Source of the DNA: Methylobacter sp. | GTDB lineage: Bacteria > Pseudomonadota > Gammaproteobacteria > Methylococcales > Methylomonadaceae | Assembly (NCBI RefSeq): GCF_023227905.1 | Contig: NZ_JALOCF010000036.1 | Location: forward strand, 1-47,790 | Direction of reading: 5' to 3' | Length of the DNA: 47,790 nt | Part shown: piece by piece, positions 8,524 to 17,450 of the stretch | How the letters are laid out: the number at the start of each line of letters is the position of its first letter | Numbering within the stretch: the stretch's first letter is position 1 | Notes under the pieces: generated by a model | Database searches by the model: none | The model's input: only the letters and a program-made list of their open reading frames with translations | What the model was told of the DNA's origin: nothing | Program-made: the position numbers and the translations under genes

Positions 8524-9447
8524 TTACTTGATCGCCCGCAATAAATTCCCGTAATACAGTTCCTTGCCGGTTTTGGTCAGCATCCACAGTTGCTTGATTT
8601 CCACTTGGCTTGCAGAAAAATACTGCCCGGCAGATTCCGCCAAATCCGCCAGATCTACTTTGGGCGAGTAGGTGTTGAGGATTAAAAAAGCGCCCGAATT
8701 CATCAGTCCGTGCGCCGTTTCTATCAAGCCGGACAGATGGTTTTCCAGTTTCCATTTTTCGCCTTTTGCGCCTAAGCCCCAAGCGGGCGGGTCCATAATG
8801 ATACCGTCGTACTTATTGCCCCGTTTCAATTCGCGCCGGGCAAATTTTAACGCATCCTCATGCACCCATTTGATGTCGGAAAGACGGCTGCGCTCCTTGT
8901 TTTCGTTGGCCCAGGTGATCAGCTGTTTGATCGAATCCACATGCACCACGTCCGCCCCGGCGTCTCGGGCAACCAGCGAGGCCGCGCCGGTATAGGCAAA
9001 CAAGTTCAAAACCTTTTGCCCGGCGCTAACCCGCTCTTTAATGAATCGCCAGTTTGCCTGTTGCTCTGGAAACAGCCCCACATGCTTGAATTTGGTCAGC
9101 TTCAAACCGAAATTCAGGTTTTCATAAGAGATAAGCCATTGCTCGGGAGCCTGCGGCTTGATACTAAGCCAGCGACCCTGAGTTGAAGATTGTTCTTCAA
9201 ATTCCCAGTGCGCCATGTCCAGCCATTGGCTATAAGTCCAGCCCGGTTTGAAATTGGCCTGTATTTCCGGGCGGATGGTGATGACTTTGCCCCAACGCTC
9301 CAGCTTTTTTCCGTCACCCGCATCAAGCAACTCGTAATCGGGCCAGGACGATCCGTATTCGCGCGGGAATGGCTCGGTTTGCGCTTTTGCTTCCTTGGCC
9401 CCCTTATTTTCAGGCGGCTGCTGCCGACCCTTTGCCATTTTCGTCAT
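8524..9447 (-). CDS. Class I SAM-dependent methyltransferase, RlmI/COG1092-like
   Basis: Methyltransferase of 307 aa. The SAM-binding motif VLNLFAYTGAAS lies near residue 165, acidic motif VVHVDS follows, and the catalytic-type motif MDPPAWG lies near 222. This matches the rRNA cytosine/guanine methyltransferase group containing RlmI and RlmK. Unlike the second homologue at 24702 it has no recognisable N-terminal PUA domain; instead there is a charged leader (PENKGAKEAKAQ). An alternative start is the second Met, four residues in. It converges on the gene ending at 8505. The exact RNA target cannot be stated. Confidence 0.82.
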   Translation of the reverse strand: MTKMAKGRQQPPENKGAKEAKAQTEPFPREYGSSWPDYELLDAGDGKKLERWGKVITIRPEIQANFKPGWTYSQWLDMAHWEFEEQSSTQGRWLSIKPQAPEQWLISYENLNFGLKLTKFKHVGLFPEQQANWRFIKERVSAGQKVLNLFAYTGAASLVARDAGADVVHVDSIKQLITWANENKERSRLSDIKWVHEDALKFARRELKRGNKYDGIIMDPPAWGLGAKGEKWKLENHLSGLIETAHGLMNSGAFLILNTYSPKVDLADLAESAGQYFSASQVEIKQLWMLTKTGKELYYGNLLRAIK

Positions 9448-9473
9448 CTGCTTGGATTTAATGCCATGAATCT

Positions 9474-10118
9474 CTAACTAAGCCTCGTCGATTCATACAC
9501 AAGGTTTTGCAACATCACCTGGCTGGTGAGATCAAGCTCATGAAACGAGACGCCATGCGTGAACCTTGGCGGCGCGTCTTTTTTCTTGCTGGGCAACTGT
9601 TGGACGCTGCGAATCGTCGCACTGGTATTTATATGCGCACTCTGATTGCTCGGTTTTATTGGGAAATCGAAAGATAGTAGAGTTTCTTCATTGAGCCCAC
9701 CCAACGCGTTATCGGCAACTATCGCGGCGCCTGTGACGCTGATATCGCTAATCACTCCGGTCACGCCATTAATTTGCACCGGCAAATTGACTTTGGCTCT
9801 GACGGCGCCGCGCAGTGCTATGGATTTAATATCGGTCGGGAAACTGAGGTGAATATAATAGTACGGAGCTTTAAAAACGGTTTTTACCCGGCTTGTCAGC
9901 GTGAAAACATCGACTCCTGCCAATATCCGCAGGGTAACCTGCTCGCCCGTATTAACCTGAATCGAAAGCCCGTTCTCAAAAGGCATCTTTACTATCAGAT
10001 ACTCCTTATCCACGTAGCCGATCAGTTCCGTATAATAAATAGATGGCTTGGCGCCATGCTGCAACATCATTTGCAGGCGTGCACCGACTTGCGGATTAAT
10101 TTCTTTAAAAGTGGCCAT
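9474..10118 (-). CDS. PilZ-domain protein, YcgR-like flagellar brake architecture
   Basis: Putative c-di-GMP receptor of 214 aa. The N-terminal half resembles the YcgR N-terminal (PilZN) beta-barrel (VGARLQMML, YVDKEYLIV). The C-terminal PilZ domain carries the c-di-GMP signature: an arginine pair in RGAVR near residue 123 and the downstream DISVTGA (D-x-S-x-x-G) near 145. These are the residues that contact the nucleotide in the family. No flagellar gene is nearby, so the output could be motility, pili or polysaccharide. The window also encodes a c-di-GMP enzyme (33932-36328). It is the last gene of a minus-strand run starting at ubiG, 42 bp after sufT. Confidence 0.82.
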   Translation of the reverse strand: MATFKEINPQVGARLQMMLQHGAKPSIYYTELIGYVDKEYLIVKMPFENGLSIQVNTGEQVTLRILAGVDVFTLTSRVKTVFKAPYYYIHLSFPTDIKSIALRGAVRAKVNLPVQINGVTGVISDISVTGAAIVADNALGGLNEETLLSFDFPIKPSNQSAHINTSATIRSVQQLPSKKKDAPPRFTHGVSFHELDLTSQVMLQNLVYESTRLS

Positions 10119-10160
10119 CCTATTTCACCCAAGCGCTAAAGAGGCGCTCTCTGCAAGCCG

Positions 10161-10709
10161 TTAATACAAGCCTAATTGCAACTGTGCCACTTCCGACATC
10201 ATTTCGCGCGACCAAGGCGGATCAAGCACCACTTCGACATTGACATCGGCGACGCCGGGCAGCGCGCGAATACATCTTTCCACGTCGCTCTGGATCACCG
10301 GCCCCATGCCGCAGCCCGGCGCAGTCAGGGTCATCTTAACGTGAACATCATTCAGGCCTTCCGCTGTCGGCGTTACTTTGCATTCATAAACCAGGCCGAG
10401 ATCGACAATATTAACCGGGATTTCCGGATCGTAAACCGTTTTCATCACTTCCCAGCAGTTCTTTTCAACCGCCGCCGCATCGGTTTCCGATGCCAGTGTA
10501 TGCAGTTGGTTCGGTTCCTTGCCCAATGCATCGGCATCCGCTCCGGCAATCCGCACCATGTGTCCATGTTCGGTGACCACGGTATAGTTATCGCCGAGCG
10601 CCTGGTAAATAGTAACCGTCTGACCTTTGCTTAAAGTCCCGGTATTACCGTCAGGGATAGTAACAACATTGACATCTCGGGTTAAAACTACGTCTTCTCT
10701 TTCAGCCAT
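10161..10709 (-). CDS. sufT: Fe-S cluster assembly protein SufT (MIP18/DUF59 family)
   Basis: Helper of Fe-S cluster maturation, 182 aa. The C-terminal MIP18/DUF59 domain is clear: WEVMKTVYDPEIPVNIVDLG, then the LTAPGCGMGP loop with its conserved cysteine, and VVLDPPW near the end. The N-terminal 80 residues form the SufT-specific extension found before the DUF59 domain in proteins annotated SufT. The main suf operon is not in the window. It lies 10 bp downstream of yciK, suggesting co-transcription with ubiG-mupP-yciK; the functional link is unclear. Confidence 0.88.
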   Translation of the reverse strand: MAEREDVVLTRDVNVVTIPDGNTGTLSKGQTVTIYQALGDNYTVVTEHGHMVRIAGADADALGKEPNQLHTLASETDAAAVEKNCWEVMKTVYDPEIPVNIVDLGLVYECKVTPTAEGLNDVHVKMTLTAPGCGMGPVIQSDVERCIRALPGVADVNVEVVLDPPWSREMMSEVAQLQLGLY

Positions 10710-10719
10710 AATAATTCAG

Positions 10720-11448
10720 TTATAAATAGAAGGTTCGCGCATCGATAGCTTGGCCGGTTATGCCTACACTTTCTGAGCCGAATAAATACAGATAAATGGG
10801 GGCCAGCGATTTCATTGACGGCAGCTTGCTTTTATCTTCAGCCGGATAGGCACGTTTTCTTAGCGGGGAGTCTACAGGCCCTGGTATCAAGGTGTTGACC
10901 CGGATTTTCCCGAAAGACTCATGCTCTTCTGCCAGTATCTTTGCAAAGCCTTCCAAAGCTATTTTTGAAACGCCGTAAGCGCCTGCATAGGCCGGAGCCT
11001 TTCTGGCTGAGGAATCGGACGTGAATACGATGGAGGCATGTTCGCTCTTTTGCAGCACCGGCAGTAAGACCCTGCACAGTAAGAAAGGCGCGTTCAGGTT
11101 GACGTTTAAAGTATGCCCCCAATCCTGGGTTCTGTGGGTGGCGACCGGAGAAAAGGCGCTGAACTCTACTGCGGAATGCAATATGCCCTGCAGGGAACCG
11201 TATCTTTCATCGATCTTGTCGGCTAATTCCTGGTAGTCGTTTTCATTGGCGCCCGCCAAGTCAAACGGATAAATGATCGGTTCAGGCGCCTTGATTGCCA
11301 AAATCGCATCGTAAACCGCTTCCAGTTTGGGAATGTTTTTATCCAGCAGAATAATATGCGCGCCGTGCTTGGCCAATGCCAAAGCAGCGGTACTGCCTAA
11401 GCCGCCGCCTGCGCCGGTGATTAAGATGACTTGATTTGTTAACGGCAT
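10720..11448 (-). CDS. yciK: YciK-like short-chain dehydrogenase/reductase
   Basis: Classical SDR of 242 aa with Rossmann motif TGAGGGLG at residues 11-18, an HSAVEFSAFSP stretch in the NAG-motif region, the catalytic Ser in FTSDSSA, and Y-x3-K in YGVSK. The C-terminal PGPVDSPLR matches the family. Its physiological substrate is unknown in any organism I can recall. The ATG overlaps the end of the upstream phosphatase gene by 10 nt, indicating coupling. The order ubiG-phosphatase-yciK is the one found in Pseudomonas (established synteny). Confidence 0.88.
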   Translation of the reverse strand: MPLTNQVILITGAGGGLGSTAALALAKHGAHIILLDKNIPKLEAVYDAILAIKAPEPIIYPFDLAGANENDYQELADKIDERYGSLQGILHSAVEFSAFSPVATHRTQDWGHTLNVNLNAPFLLCRVLLPVLQKSEHASIVFTSDSSARKAPAYAGAYGVSKIALEGFAKILAEEHESFGKIRVNTLIPGPVDSPLRKRAYPAEDKSKLPSMKSLAPIYLYLFGSESVGITGQAIDARTFYL

Positions 11449-12116
11449 GACAATGATGCTATCCAGGTTGAAATTTGATCGGGAGACTCGATTAGCGCGT
11501 CCGCGCCCCAGGTTTCCGGCGTATCTCCGGGTTTAATGTAGCCGTAAAGCGCGGCCAGTGTTTTCATTTGTACGCTTTTTCCGGCAGTAATGTCGTGCCG
11601 GGCATCGCCGATATACACGCATTCCTGCGGATTAACGTCAGCTTGTTTGCAGGCCAGCAGCATCGGTTCCGGGTGCGGCTTGGGGTTAGCGGTGGTATCG
11701 CCGCTGACGATGCAGGCGGCGCGCTGGGTCAGGTTCAGGGCGTCCATCAACGGATTGGTGAAGCGTTCGCGCTTGTTGGTGACCACGCCCCATTTAAGCC
11801 CCTGGGCTTCAATAGCGGCCAGCGTCTCAATCATGCCGGCGAAAAAAACCGTGTGTTCGGCGATATTGTCCTGATACAAATTGAGCATGGTTTCCAGAAT
11901 ATCCGCTTTTACCTGCTCGTCACGCAATGGCTGGCTTGCATTAATCATCGCTAAAGCGCCGTATGAAATAAACGGCTTGATGATTTCAGGCGCAACGGCG
12001 TCAAAACCGTGGAGGTGCAGCGCCCGGTTCAGGCATGCAATCAGGTCCGGCGCGGTATCGACCAGAGTGCCGTCCAAATCGAACAATACGCAGGATAATT
12101 TAAAATCGGCAGACAT
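11439..12116 (-). CDS. mupP: HAD phosphatase, MupP type (often labelled phosphoglycolate phosphatase Gph)
   Basis: HAD-superfamily phosphatase of 225 aa with nucleophile motif LFDLDGTLVDTAPD, motif II VVTNK, and motif IV GDARHDI. The C-terminal YGYI-x-PGDTP-x-TWGAD matches what I recall of MupP, the N-acetylmuramate 6-phosphate phosphatase of the MupP-AmgK-MurU peptidoglycan recycling route. Its position between ubiG and yciK is the same as in Pseudomonas. The gene would commonly be called gph; I favour MupP from motif and synteny, but only biochemistry or presence of amgK/murU elsewhere can decide. It starts 3 bp after ubiG ends. Confidence 0.75.
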   Translation of the reverse strand: MSADFKLSCVLFDLDGTLVDTAPDLIACLNRALHLHGFDAVAPEIIKPFISYGALAMINASQPLRDEQVKADILETMLNLYQDNIAEHTVFFAGMIETLAAIEAQGLKWGVVTNKRERFTNPLMDALNLTQRAACIVSGDTTANPKPHPEPMLLACKQADVNPQECVYIGDARHDITAGKSVQMKTLAALYGYIKPGDTPETWGADALIESPDQISTWIASLSCR

Positions 12117-12119
12117 GGG

Positions 12120-12827
12120 TTATACGGAGCGTTTAAACGCAGCGATGTAATTGACGTCTATATCCTTACCCAGACTGAAATGCTTGGTAAACGGATTGTA
12201 TTCGATGCCTACCATGCCCTGTAGCTCAAGGCCTGCCGCGCGCGCCGACTGGCATAGCTCCGACGGTTTTATGAAAGTTTTAAAGTCATGGGTGCCTTTA
12301 GGCAGCATTTGCAGCACGTATTCCGCTGCAAAGATAGCCAATAAATATGCCTTGGGCTTACGGTTCAGTGTCGAAAAAAACACCATGCCGCCGGGTTTAA
12401 CCATTCTGGCGCAAGCGGAAATGATCGAACCGGGATCAGGTACATGCTCAAGCATTTCCATGCAGGTCACATGATCGAAGCTTTCCGGCTGTTGCTCGGC
12501 CAAGTCTTCAGCGCTAATTTTTTGATAGTGGGCATTAACACCGGATTCAAGACCGTGCAAATCGGCGATATCGATAAGGTCTTCGCTAAGATCAATGCCC
12601 AGCGCATCAGCGCCTTGCTTGGCCAGGCCTTCGGTTAAAATACCGCCGCCGCAGCCGACATCAACAATGCGCGCTCCTGATAATTCCGCATAACGACGGA
12701 TAAACTCGATACGCAACGGATTAATGTCGTGCAGGGTCTTGAATTCGCCCTGGGTATCCCACCAGCGTTCCGCCATCGAGCCGAATTTATGGATTTCATG
12801 GGGATTTACATTGTTTGAAGCTGTCAT
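12120..12827 (-). CDS. ubiG: Ubiquinone biosynthesis O-methyltransferase UbiG
   Basis: SAM-dependent O-methyltransferase that performs both O-methylations of ubiquinone synthesis, 235 aa. The N-terminal signature FGSMAERWWDTQGEFKTLH is characteristic of UbiG, followed by SAM motif I (VDVGCGGGILTEGLA) and a hydrophobic insert region with PKGTHDFKTFIKP, which in UbiG forms the membrane-binding segment. First gene of the run ubiG-mupP-yciK-sufT-pilZ, all on the minus strand with gaps of 42 bp or less or overlaps. Its promoter should lie in 12828-12990; no confident -10/-35 pair was chosen. Confidence 0.95.
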   Translation of the reverse strand: MTASNNVNPHEIHKFGSMAERWWDTQGEFKTLHDINPLRIEFIRRYAELSGARIVDVGCGGGILTEGLAKQGADALGIDLSEDLIDIADLHGLESGVNAHYQKISAEDLAEQQPESFDHVTCMEMLEHVPDPGSIISACARMVKPGGMVFFSTLNRKPKAYLLAIFAAEYVLQMLPKGTHDFKTFIKPSELCQSARAAGLELQGMVGIEYNPFTKHFSLGKDIDVNYIAAFKRSV

Positions 12828-12993
12828 CGTGCTAACCGTGATGTGAGGTTGATATAGTTTACTATATTAGTAGGTTATTCGTCATACGTTGTCTGTCGAA
12901 CAGTTTTTCATGATACCCGATTTGCTTAAGATACATCCATTATAACGACATATCATGAATGCTTATATTGTCGGCATTGGCTGTCTGCCGGAC

Positions 12994-13029
12994 AAAAAAA
13001 AGGCCGATGCACACGCACCGGCCTTTTTT
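12994..13029 (-). terminator. Rho-independent terminator of fbaA
   Basis: Hairpin GGCCGGTGC-GTGT-GCATCGGCC on the minus strand, flanked by seven or eight A/T residues on each side. One position is G-U in the minus-strand RNA but A-C in the plus-strand RNA, so the stem is better for transcripts coming from fbaA, which ends 12 bp upstream. Confidence 0.88.
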
Positions 13030-13040
13030 AGCTCATCGAT

Positions 13041-14120
13041 TTAAAGACTGTTAACAGCGTTTAACTCTTGGAAAGCTTGTTCCAAACGAACCACCATGCC
13101 GACTTCACCGGCACGTTGCCAAACGCGTGGATCGTAGTATTTTTTGTTGGGCTTGTCGTCACCGTCAGGATTGCCGATTTGGCCTTGCAAATAACCTTCG
13201 TTTTGTTTGTAGTAGTTCATGATGCCTTCCCAAGTCGCCCATTGGGTATCGGTATCGATGTTCATTTTGATTACGCCGTAGCTGATAGATTCCTTGATTT
13301 CTTCAGCGCTGGAACCTGAACCGCCGTGGAAGACAAAGTTCAAAGTGTTTGCAGGAACGCCGAATTTTTCAGAAACGTGTTTTTGTGAGTTAGCCAAAAT
13401 GCTTGGCGTCAATTTAACGTTGCCTGGTTTGTAAACGCCGTGAACGTTGCCGAAAGAAGCGGCAATAGTGAAGCGCGGGCTGATTTTGCTTAATTCTTCA
13501 TAGGCATAAGCCACGTCTTCTGGCTGGGTGTACAACATGGAATGATCCATATCGCTGTTGTCAACGCCGTCTTCTTCACCGCCGGTGCAGCCCAATTCGA
13601 TTTCCAGCGTCATGCCCATTTTGGACATGCGTGCCAGATATTGGCCGCAGATTTCAATGTTTTCTTTCAGGCTTTCTTCTGACAAGTCCAGCATGTGCGA
13701 ACTGAATAAAGGCTTGCCGGTTTCAGCGAAATGTTTTTCGCCGGCATCTAATAATCCGTCAATCCAAGGCAGTAGTTTTTTAGCCGCGTGGTCGGTATGC
13801 AAAATGACCGGTACGCCATAAGCTTCAGCTACATTGTGTACGTGTTTAGCACCGGAGATAGCACCCAAAATAGCTGGAGTTTGGCCTTCAGCTTTAAGGC
13901 CTTTACCGGCAATAAATGCTGCGCCGCCATTGGAAAACTGGATAACGATAGGCGATTTTACTTTCGCGGCCGCTTCCAACGCTGCATTAATCGAATCAGT
14001 GTTAATGACATTTACCGCAGGCAATGCGAATTTGTTTTCTTTGCAAATTGCAAAGATTTTTTGTACGTCATCGCCAGTGACAACACCGGGTTTTACTACA
14101 TCTGAAATTTTCTGTGACAT
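13041..14120 (-). CDS. fbaA: Class II fructose-bisphosphate aldolase
   Basis: Zinc-dependent aldolase interconverting fructose 1,6-bisphosphate with two triose phosphates. From ATG at 14120 it is 359 aa, the same length as E. coli FbaA. A CAGGAA Shine-Dalgarno precedes this ATG; the longer open frame to 14198 adds an unrelated 26 residues. Motifs include the zinc/catalytic LHTDHAAKK, IELGCTGGEEDGVDN with its metal ligand, NVHGVYKPGNVKL, and FHGGSGSS for phosphate binding. It is monocistronic, with its own terminator, and uvrD upstream on the same strand about 165 bp away. In a methylotroph this enzyme would serve the ribulose monophosphate cycle as well, but that is inference. Confidence 0.96.
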   Translation of the reverse strand: MSQKISDVVKPGVVTGDDVQKIFAICKENKFALPAVNVINTDSINAALEAAAKVKSPIVIQFSNGGAAFIAGKGLKAEGQTPAILGAISGAKHVHNVAEAYGVPVILHTDHAAKKLLPWIDGLLDAGEKHFAETGKPLFSSHMLDLSEESLKENIEICGQYLARMSKMGMTLEIELGCTGGEEDGVDNSDMDHSMLYTQPEDVAYAYEELSKISPRFTIAASFGNVHGVYKPGNVKLTPSILANSQKHVSEKFGVPANTLNFVFHGGSGSSAEEIKESISYGVIKMNIDTDTQWATWEGIMNYYKQNEGYLQGQIGNPDGDDKPNKKYYDPRVWQRAGEVGMVVRLEQAFQELNAVNSL

Positions 14121-14285
14121 TAAAGGTTCCTGTTTCAATCTGTTACGTTGAGGGAGATCAAGCCGAAAGTCATTGTGGTTGCGGATACAAATACCCATAG
14201 CCCAATGCGGTCAGCCGGATATTATAAAGTGTGTTCATATAATAGGCTACTTGCCAATTGCCGATTACTTGCAGCCAAAGCTCTC

Positions 14286-16463
14286 TTACAAAGCATCCAA
14301 TTGCGCATAGGCCAGCATTAACCATTTGATGCCGACTTGCTTGAAGTTGATTTGCACCCTTTCCTGTGCACCGGCGCCTTCCATCTGCAGCACCATGCCT
14401 TCACCGAATTTGGCATGACTGACACGCTGCCCCAGTTTGTATTTTCCTTCCATTTGCAAAGACAGCGCTTTCGGTTTTGCCGAGGTTACCGGATGGCTCA
14501 CGGTGGCGCGCATTCTGACTTCCTGAATATGCTCCGACGGAATCTCGCGCAAAAAACGCGACGGCCTCGGATAAGTCTCCCTGCCGTATAAACGCCTGGA
14601 TTCGGCATAGGTCAGATACAAGCGCTGCATGGCGCGGGTGATGCCGACATAGCAAAGCCTGCGCTCTTCCTCCAATCTACCGACATCATCGACGGACTGT
14701 TGCGACGGGAACAAACCTTCTTCCATGCCGACCAGGAACACTTGCTTAAACTCCAGGCCTTTGGCCGAGTGCAGGGTCATCAACTGTACGCAATCGTCGA
14801 AGTCGTCGCCTTGCAGTTCACCAGACTCCAGCGTGGCATGCGCCAGGAACATGTCCAATTCGCTCAAGTTCTCTTCGTCTTCCATGTCTCCGATTGAAGT
14901 GGCATCAAAAAGCCGCGCCGCATTGACCAACTCTTCCAGGTTTTCTACTTTTTCTTCGCCTTTGTCGGCTTTATCCTTTTGATACAGCTCAATCAAACCG
15001 CTTTTTTCGACTACCAGTTTGACCTTTTCATACAGTTCCAGGCCTTCCGTCTGCGCATCAAGCTGCTTGATCAACTCCAAAAAACCGATCAAGGCATTGG
15101 TCGCCCTGGCTGACAAGGTACGCTGGTTAATCAGCACAATGGCCGCCGCCCATAACGACAGGCCTTGATCCCTTGCTATAGTACGGATGTCGTCGATGGT
15201 TTTAGTGCCTATGCCGCGCGTCGGGGTGTTGATCACCCGCTCAAACGAGGCATCGTCATTGCGGTTGGACATCAGCCGCAGATAGGCCAGCGCGTTTTTA
15301 ATTTCCATCCGCTCAAAGAAGCGCAGCCCGCCGTAAACCCGGTAGGGTGTGCCGGTGGTCATCAGCCTTTCTTCGAACTGGCGGGATTGGGCGTTGGACC
15401 GATAAAGAATGGCAATATCCTTGCGCATGCCGCCCTCATTGACCCAGGCCCTGATTCGATCAACCACAAAATGGGCTTCATCCTGTTCGTTAAATGACGC
15501 ATACAAGGAAATCAATTCCCCTTCGCCGGCATCGGTCCACAGCTCTTTGCCCATGCGGCCGTCATTAACGCTGATAACCTTGTTGGCAGCTTTCAATATA
15601 TTGCCGGTCGAGCGGTAATTTTGCTCCAGCTTGATGACCTGGTGATTCGGGTAATGTTTTTGAAAGCTGTAAATATTCTCGATTTTCGCGCCGCGCCAGC
15701 CGTAAATCGACTGATCGTCGTCGCCGACCACAAAGATATTGTCCTTGCCCTCGGTCAACAGCCGCAGCCACGCATATTGTATGGTGTTAGTATCCTGAAA
15801 TTCATCGACATGCACTTGCCTGAAACGCTGCTGGTAGTGCTCCAGCACATCAGGATTATCGCGCAGCAATTCATGCGCCCGCAGCAACAACTCGGCGAAG
15901 TCGACCAGACCGGAGCGGTCGCACAGCTCTTCATAGGCTTTATATATGATCAGCATTTGCCGCTGAAAAGGATCGCCGGTTTCCCTCATATGCCGCGCCC
16001 TGATGCCTTCGTCTTTTTGGGCATTGATATACCATTGCACCTGGCGCGGAGGCCATTTATCCGCATCAAGATTTAGCGTAGCCAACAGGCGCTTGATAAG
16101 CCGCAACTGGTCGCCGGAATCCATCACCTGAAAAGTTTCCGGCAATTTGGCCTGCTTGGCATGCCGCCTTAACAACCGGTGCGCGATGCCGTGAAAAGTC
16201 CCTATCCACATGGATTGTGCGGACATATTGAGCAAATCTTCAATCCTGCCGCGCATTTCCTTGGCCGCTTTATTGGTAAAAGTGACTGCCAGAATACTGT
16301 GTGCTGACACACCCAACACCTGGATTTGCCAAGCGATGCGATGGACTAAAACGCGGGTTTTGCCGCTACCGGCTCCCGCCAAAACCAGCATGGCTTGAGA
16401 CGGCGCGGTAACAGCCTGACGCTGGGCATCATTGAGGGGATCTATTATTGAGGTAACATCCAT
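14286..16463 (-). CDS. uvrD: DNA helicase II UvrD
   Basis: Superfamily 1 3'-5' helicase of nucleotide excision and mismatch repair, 725 aa (E. coli UvrD is 720). Visible motifs: N-terminal Q motif LNDAQRQAV, Walker A AGAGSGKT at residues 29-36, motif Ia TFTNKAAKEM, DEFQDTN, GDDDQSIYGWRGA, QNYRST, motif V LMTLHSAKGLEF and VGITRAM. The C-terminal Tudor-like segment (KYKLGQRVSHAKFGEG ... KWLMLAYAQLD) distinguishes UvrD/PcrA from Rep. It is divergent from the DUF2892 gene at 16601. Confidence 0.96.
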   Translation of the reverse strand: MDVTSIIDPLNDAQRQAVTAPSQAMLVLAGAGSGKTRVLVHRIAWQIQVLGVSAHSILAVTFTNKAAKEMRGRIEDLLNMSAQSMWIGTFHGIAHRLLRRHAKQAKLPETFQVMDSGDQLRLIKRLLATLNLDADKWPPRQVQWYINAQKDEGIRARHMRETGDPFQRQMLIIYKAYEELCDRSGLVDFAELLLRAHELLRDNPDVLEHYQQRFRQVHVDEFQDTNTIQYAWLRLLTEGKDNIFVVGDDDQSIYGWRGAKIENIYSFQKHYPNHQVIKLEQNYRSTGNILKAANKVISVNDGRMGKELWTDAGEGELISLYASFNEQDEAHFVVDRIRAWVNEGGMRKDIAILYRSNAQSRQFEERLMTTGTPYRVYGGLRFFERMEIKNALAYLRLMSNRNDDASFERVINTPTRGIGTKTIDDIRTIARDQGLSLWAAAIVLINQRTLSARATNALIGFLELIKQLDAQTEGLELYEKVKLVVEKSGLIELYQKDKADKGEEKVENLEELVNAARLFDATSIGDMEDEENLSELDMFLAHATLESGELQGDDFDDCVQLMTLHSAKGLEFKQVFLVGMEEGLFPSQQSVDDVGRLEEERRLCYVGITRAMQRLYLTYAESRRLYGRETYPRPSRFLREIPSEHIQEVRMRATVSHPVTSAKPKALSLQMEGKYKLGQRVSHAKFGEGMVLQMEGAGAQERVQINFKQVGIKWLMLAYAQLDAL

Positions 16464-16600
16464 TGCCTAAAGCACCTACTATTGGTAATTTTTTCGCTTG
16501 CACATTTTTTGGAGCTGTGTATATTGCATGAGTTCGATCATGACAGACTGAACCGTTGCTTTGCTAAAGATAATAATAACTACACACAGAGGATTCTAAG

Positions 16601-16873
16601 ATGAATTTTGATTTTAAACGTATGCTTAAATTTGAACATAATATTGGCGAGAAGGAAAAGAAATACCGTTTATACGCAGGGTCCGCGCTTCTGGTTATTT
16701 CACTTTTCATCCCCGGCGGTGAGGTGCTTTTATTATTGATAGGCTTGGTTCTTGTTGCAACCGGTTATTCAGGCTGGTGCCCGGTTTACTCAGGGCTTAA
16801 CAAAAATACTTGCGAAACCGCAGGCGGCCCAACTGATAGCGCCCCGACAGAAAACGACTCTACAGAGGGCTAA
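16601..16873 (+). CDS. DUF2892 family small inner-membrane protein
   Basis: Ninety-residue protein with a basic N-terminus (FKRMLKFEHNIGEKEKKYR), two closely spaced hydrophobic helices (about residues 25-62), the motif GYSGWCPVYSGLNKNTC with two cysteines, and an acidic, Ser/Thr-rich tail. This is the YgaP C-terminal/DUF2892 pattern; in YgaP the partner domain is a rhodanese, absent here. A good AGAGGA ribosome binding site precedes ATG 16601. Function unknown; a redox or sulfur role would be guesswork. Confidence 0.82.
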   Translation: MNFDFKRMLKFEHNIGEKEKKYRLYAGSALLVISLFIPGGEVLLLLIGLVLVATGYSGWCPVYSGLNKNTCETAGGPTDSAPTENDSTEG

Positions 16874-16924
16874 GTTAGCTCAGGCACAAGGCTAAATTCC
16901 GGTTTGTCTTGTGCCTTGATTGCC

Positions 16925-17362
16925 TTACTCTTCTTTACGAAACTCACCTTCCAGCACATTGTTTTCAGCCGTTTTTGACTGCTGAAAATGCGCCCCAGCC
17001 TGAACGAGATAATGCTCAATCACATATTGAGCAATTTTTCTGCGTAACTGCGGAATTAAGCAGGCAACGCCAATTATATCCGTAATAAACCCCGGCGTTA
17101 GCAACAATGCTCCTCCGACCAGAATAATTGGGCCTTCTACCATTTCATAAGCGGGGATCTCGCCTCGCGCCAAGTTCTCCTGAAAGCGCTGAAAAGTTGC
17201 AAAACCTTGCTGTCTCAACAGCCATGTGCCCAGCACTGCGGTAAACACCACCAGTAAAATGGTCGGGAACGCCCCAATAATCCCGCCCACTTGTATCAGC
17301 AAATAAATTTCTGCAAAAGGGATAATCAATATTGCCAGAAATAGTATTTGAAAATTTTTCAT
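16925..17362 (-). CDS. fxsA: FxsA family membrane protein
   Basis: Inner-membrane protein of 145 aa with an N-terminal helix pair beginning FAEIYLLIQVG and a middle section GEIPAYEMVEGPIILVGGALLLTPGF, the most conserved part of the FxsA family, ending in a charged cytosolic tail. E. coli FxsA is known for suppressing F-mediated exclusion of phage T7 when overproduced; its normal role is unclear. In E. coli fxsA also lies near cutA and dsbD, so the neighbourhood here is ancestral. It is divergently transcribed from cutA with an 88-bp gap. Confidence 0.88.
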   Translation of the reverse strand: MKNFQILFLAILIIPFAEIYLLIQVGGIIGAFPTILLVVFTAVLGTWLLRQQGFATFQRFQENLARGEIPAYEMVEGPIILVGGALLLTPGFITDIIGVACLIPQLRRKIAQYVIEHYLVQAGAHFQQSKTAENNVLEGEFRKEE

Positions 17363-17450
17363 CTAAAGTACTCTTGTTGTCATCATCGTCGTTACAATAT
17401 AAGGGCAATTCCAGTTAATTTCTAGGATAATATCCGATGCTCCAGTTTTT

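Noticed and set aside
8524..9447. Second rlmI gene equal to the one at 24702
   Set aside because: It lacks the PUA domain and differs in the catalytic motif (DPPAWG versus DPPALIKR), so the same target should not be assumed.
12955..13040. A small gene starting with ATG at 12955 before the fbaA end
   Set aside because: It reads straight through the fbaA terminator hairpin and has no ribosome binding site.
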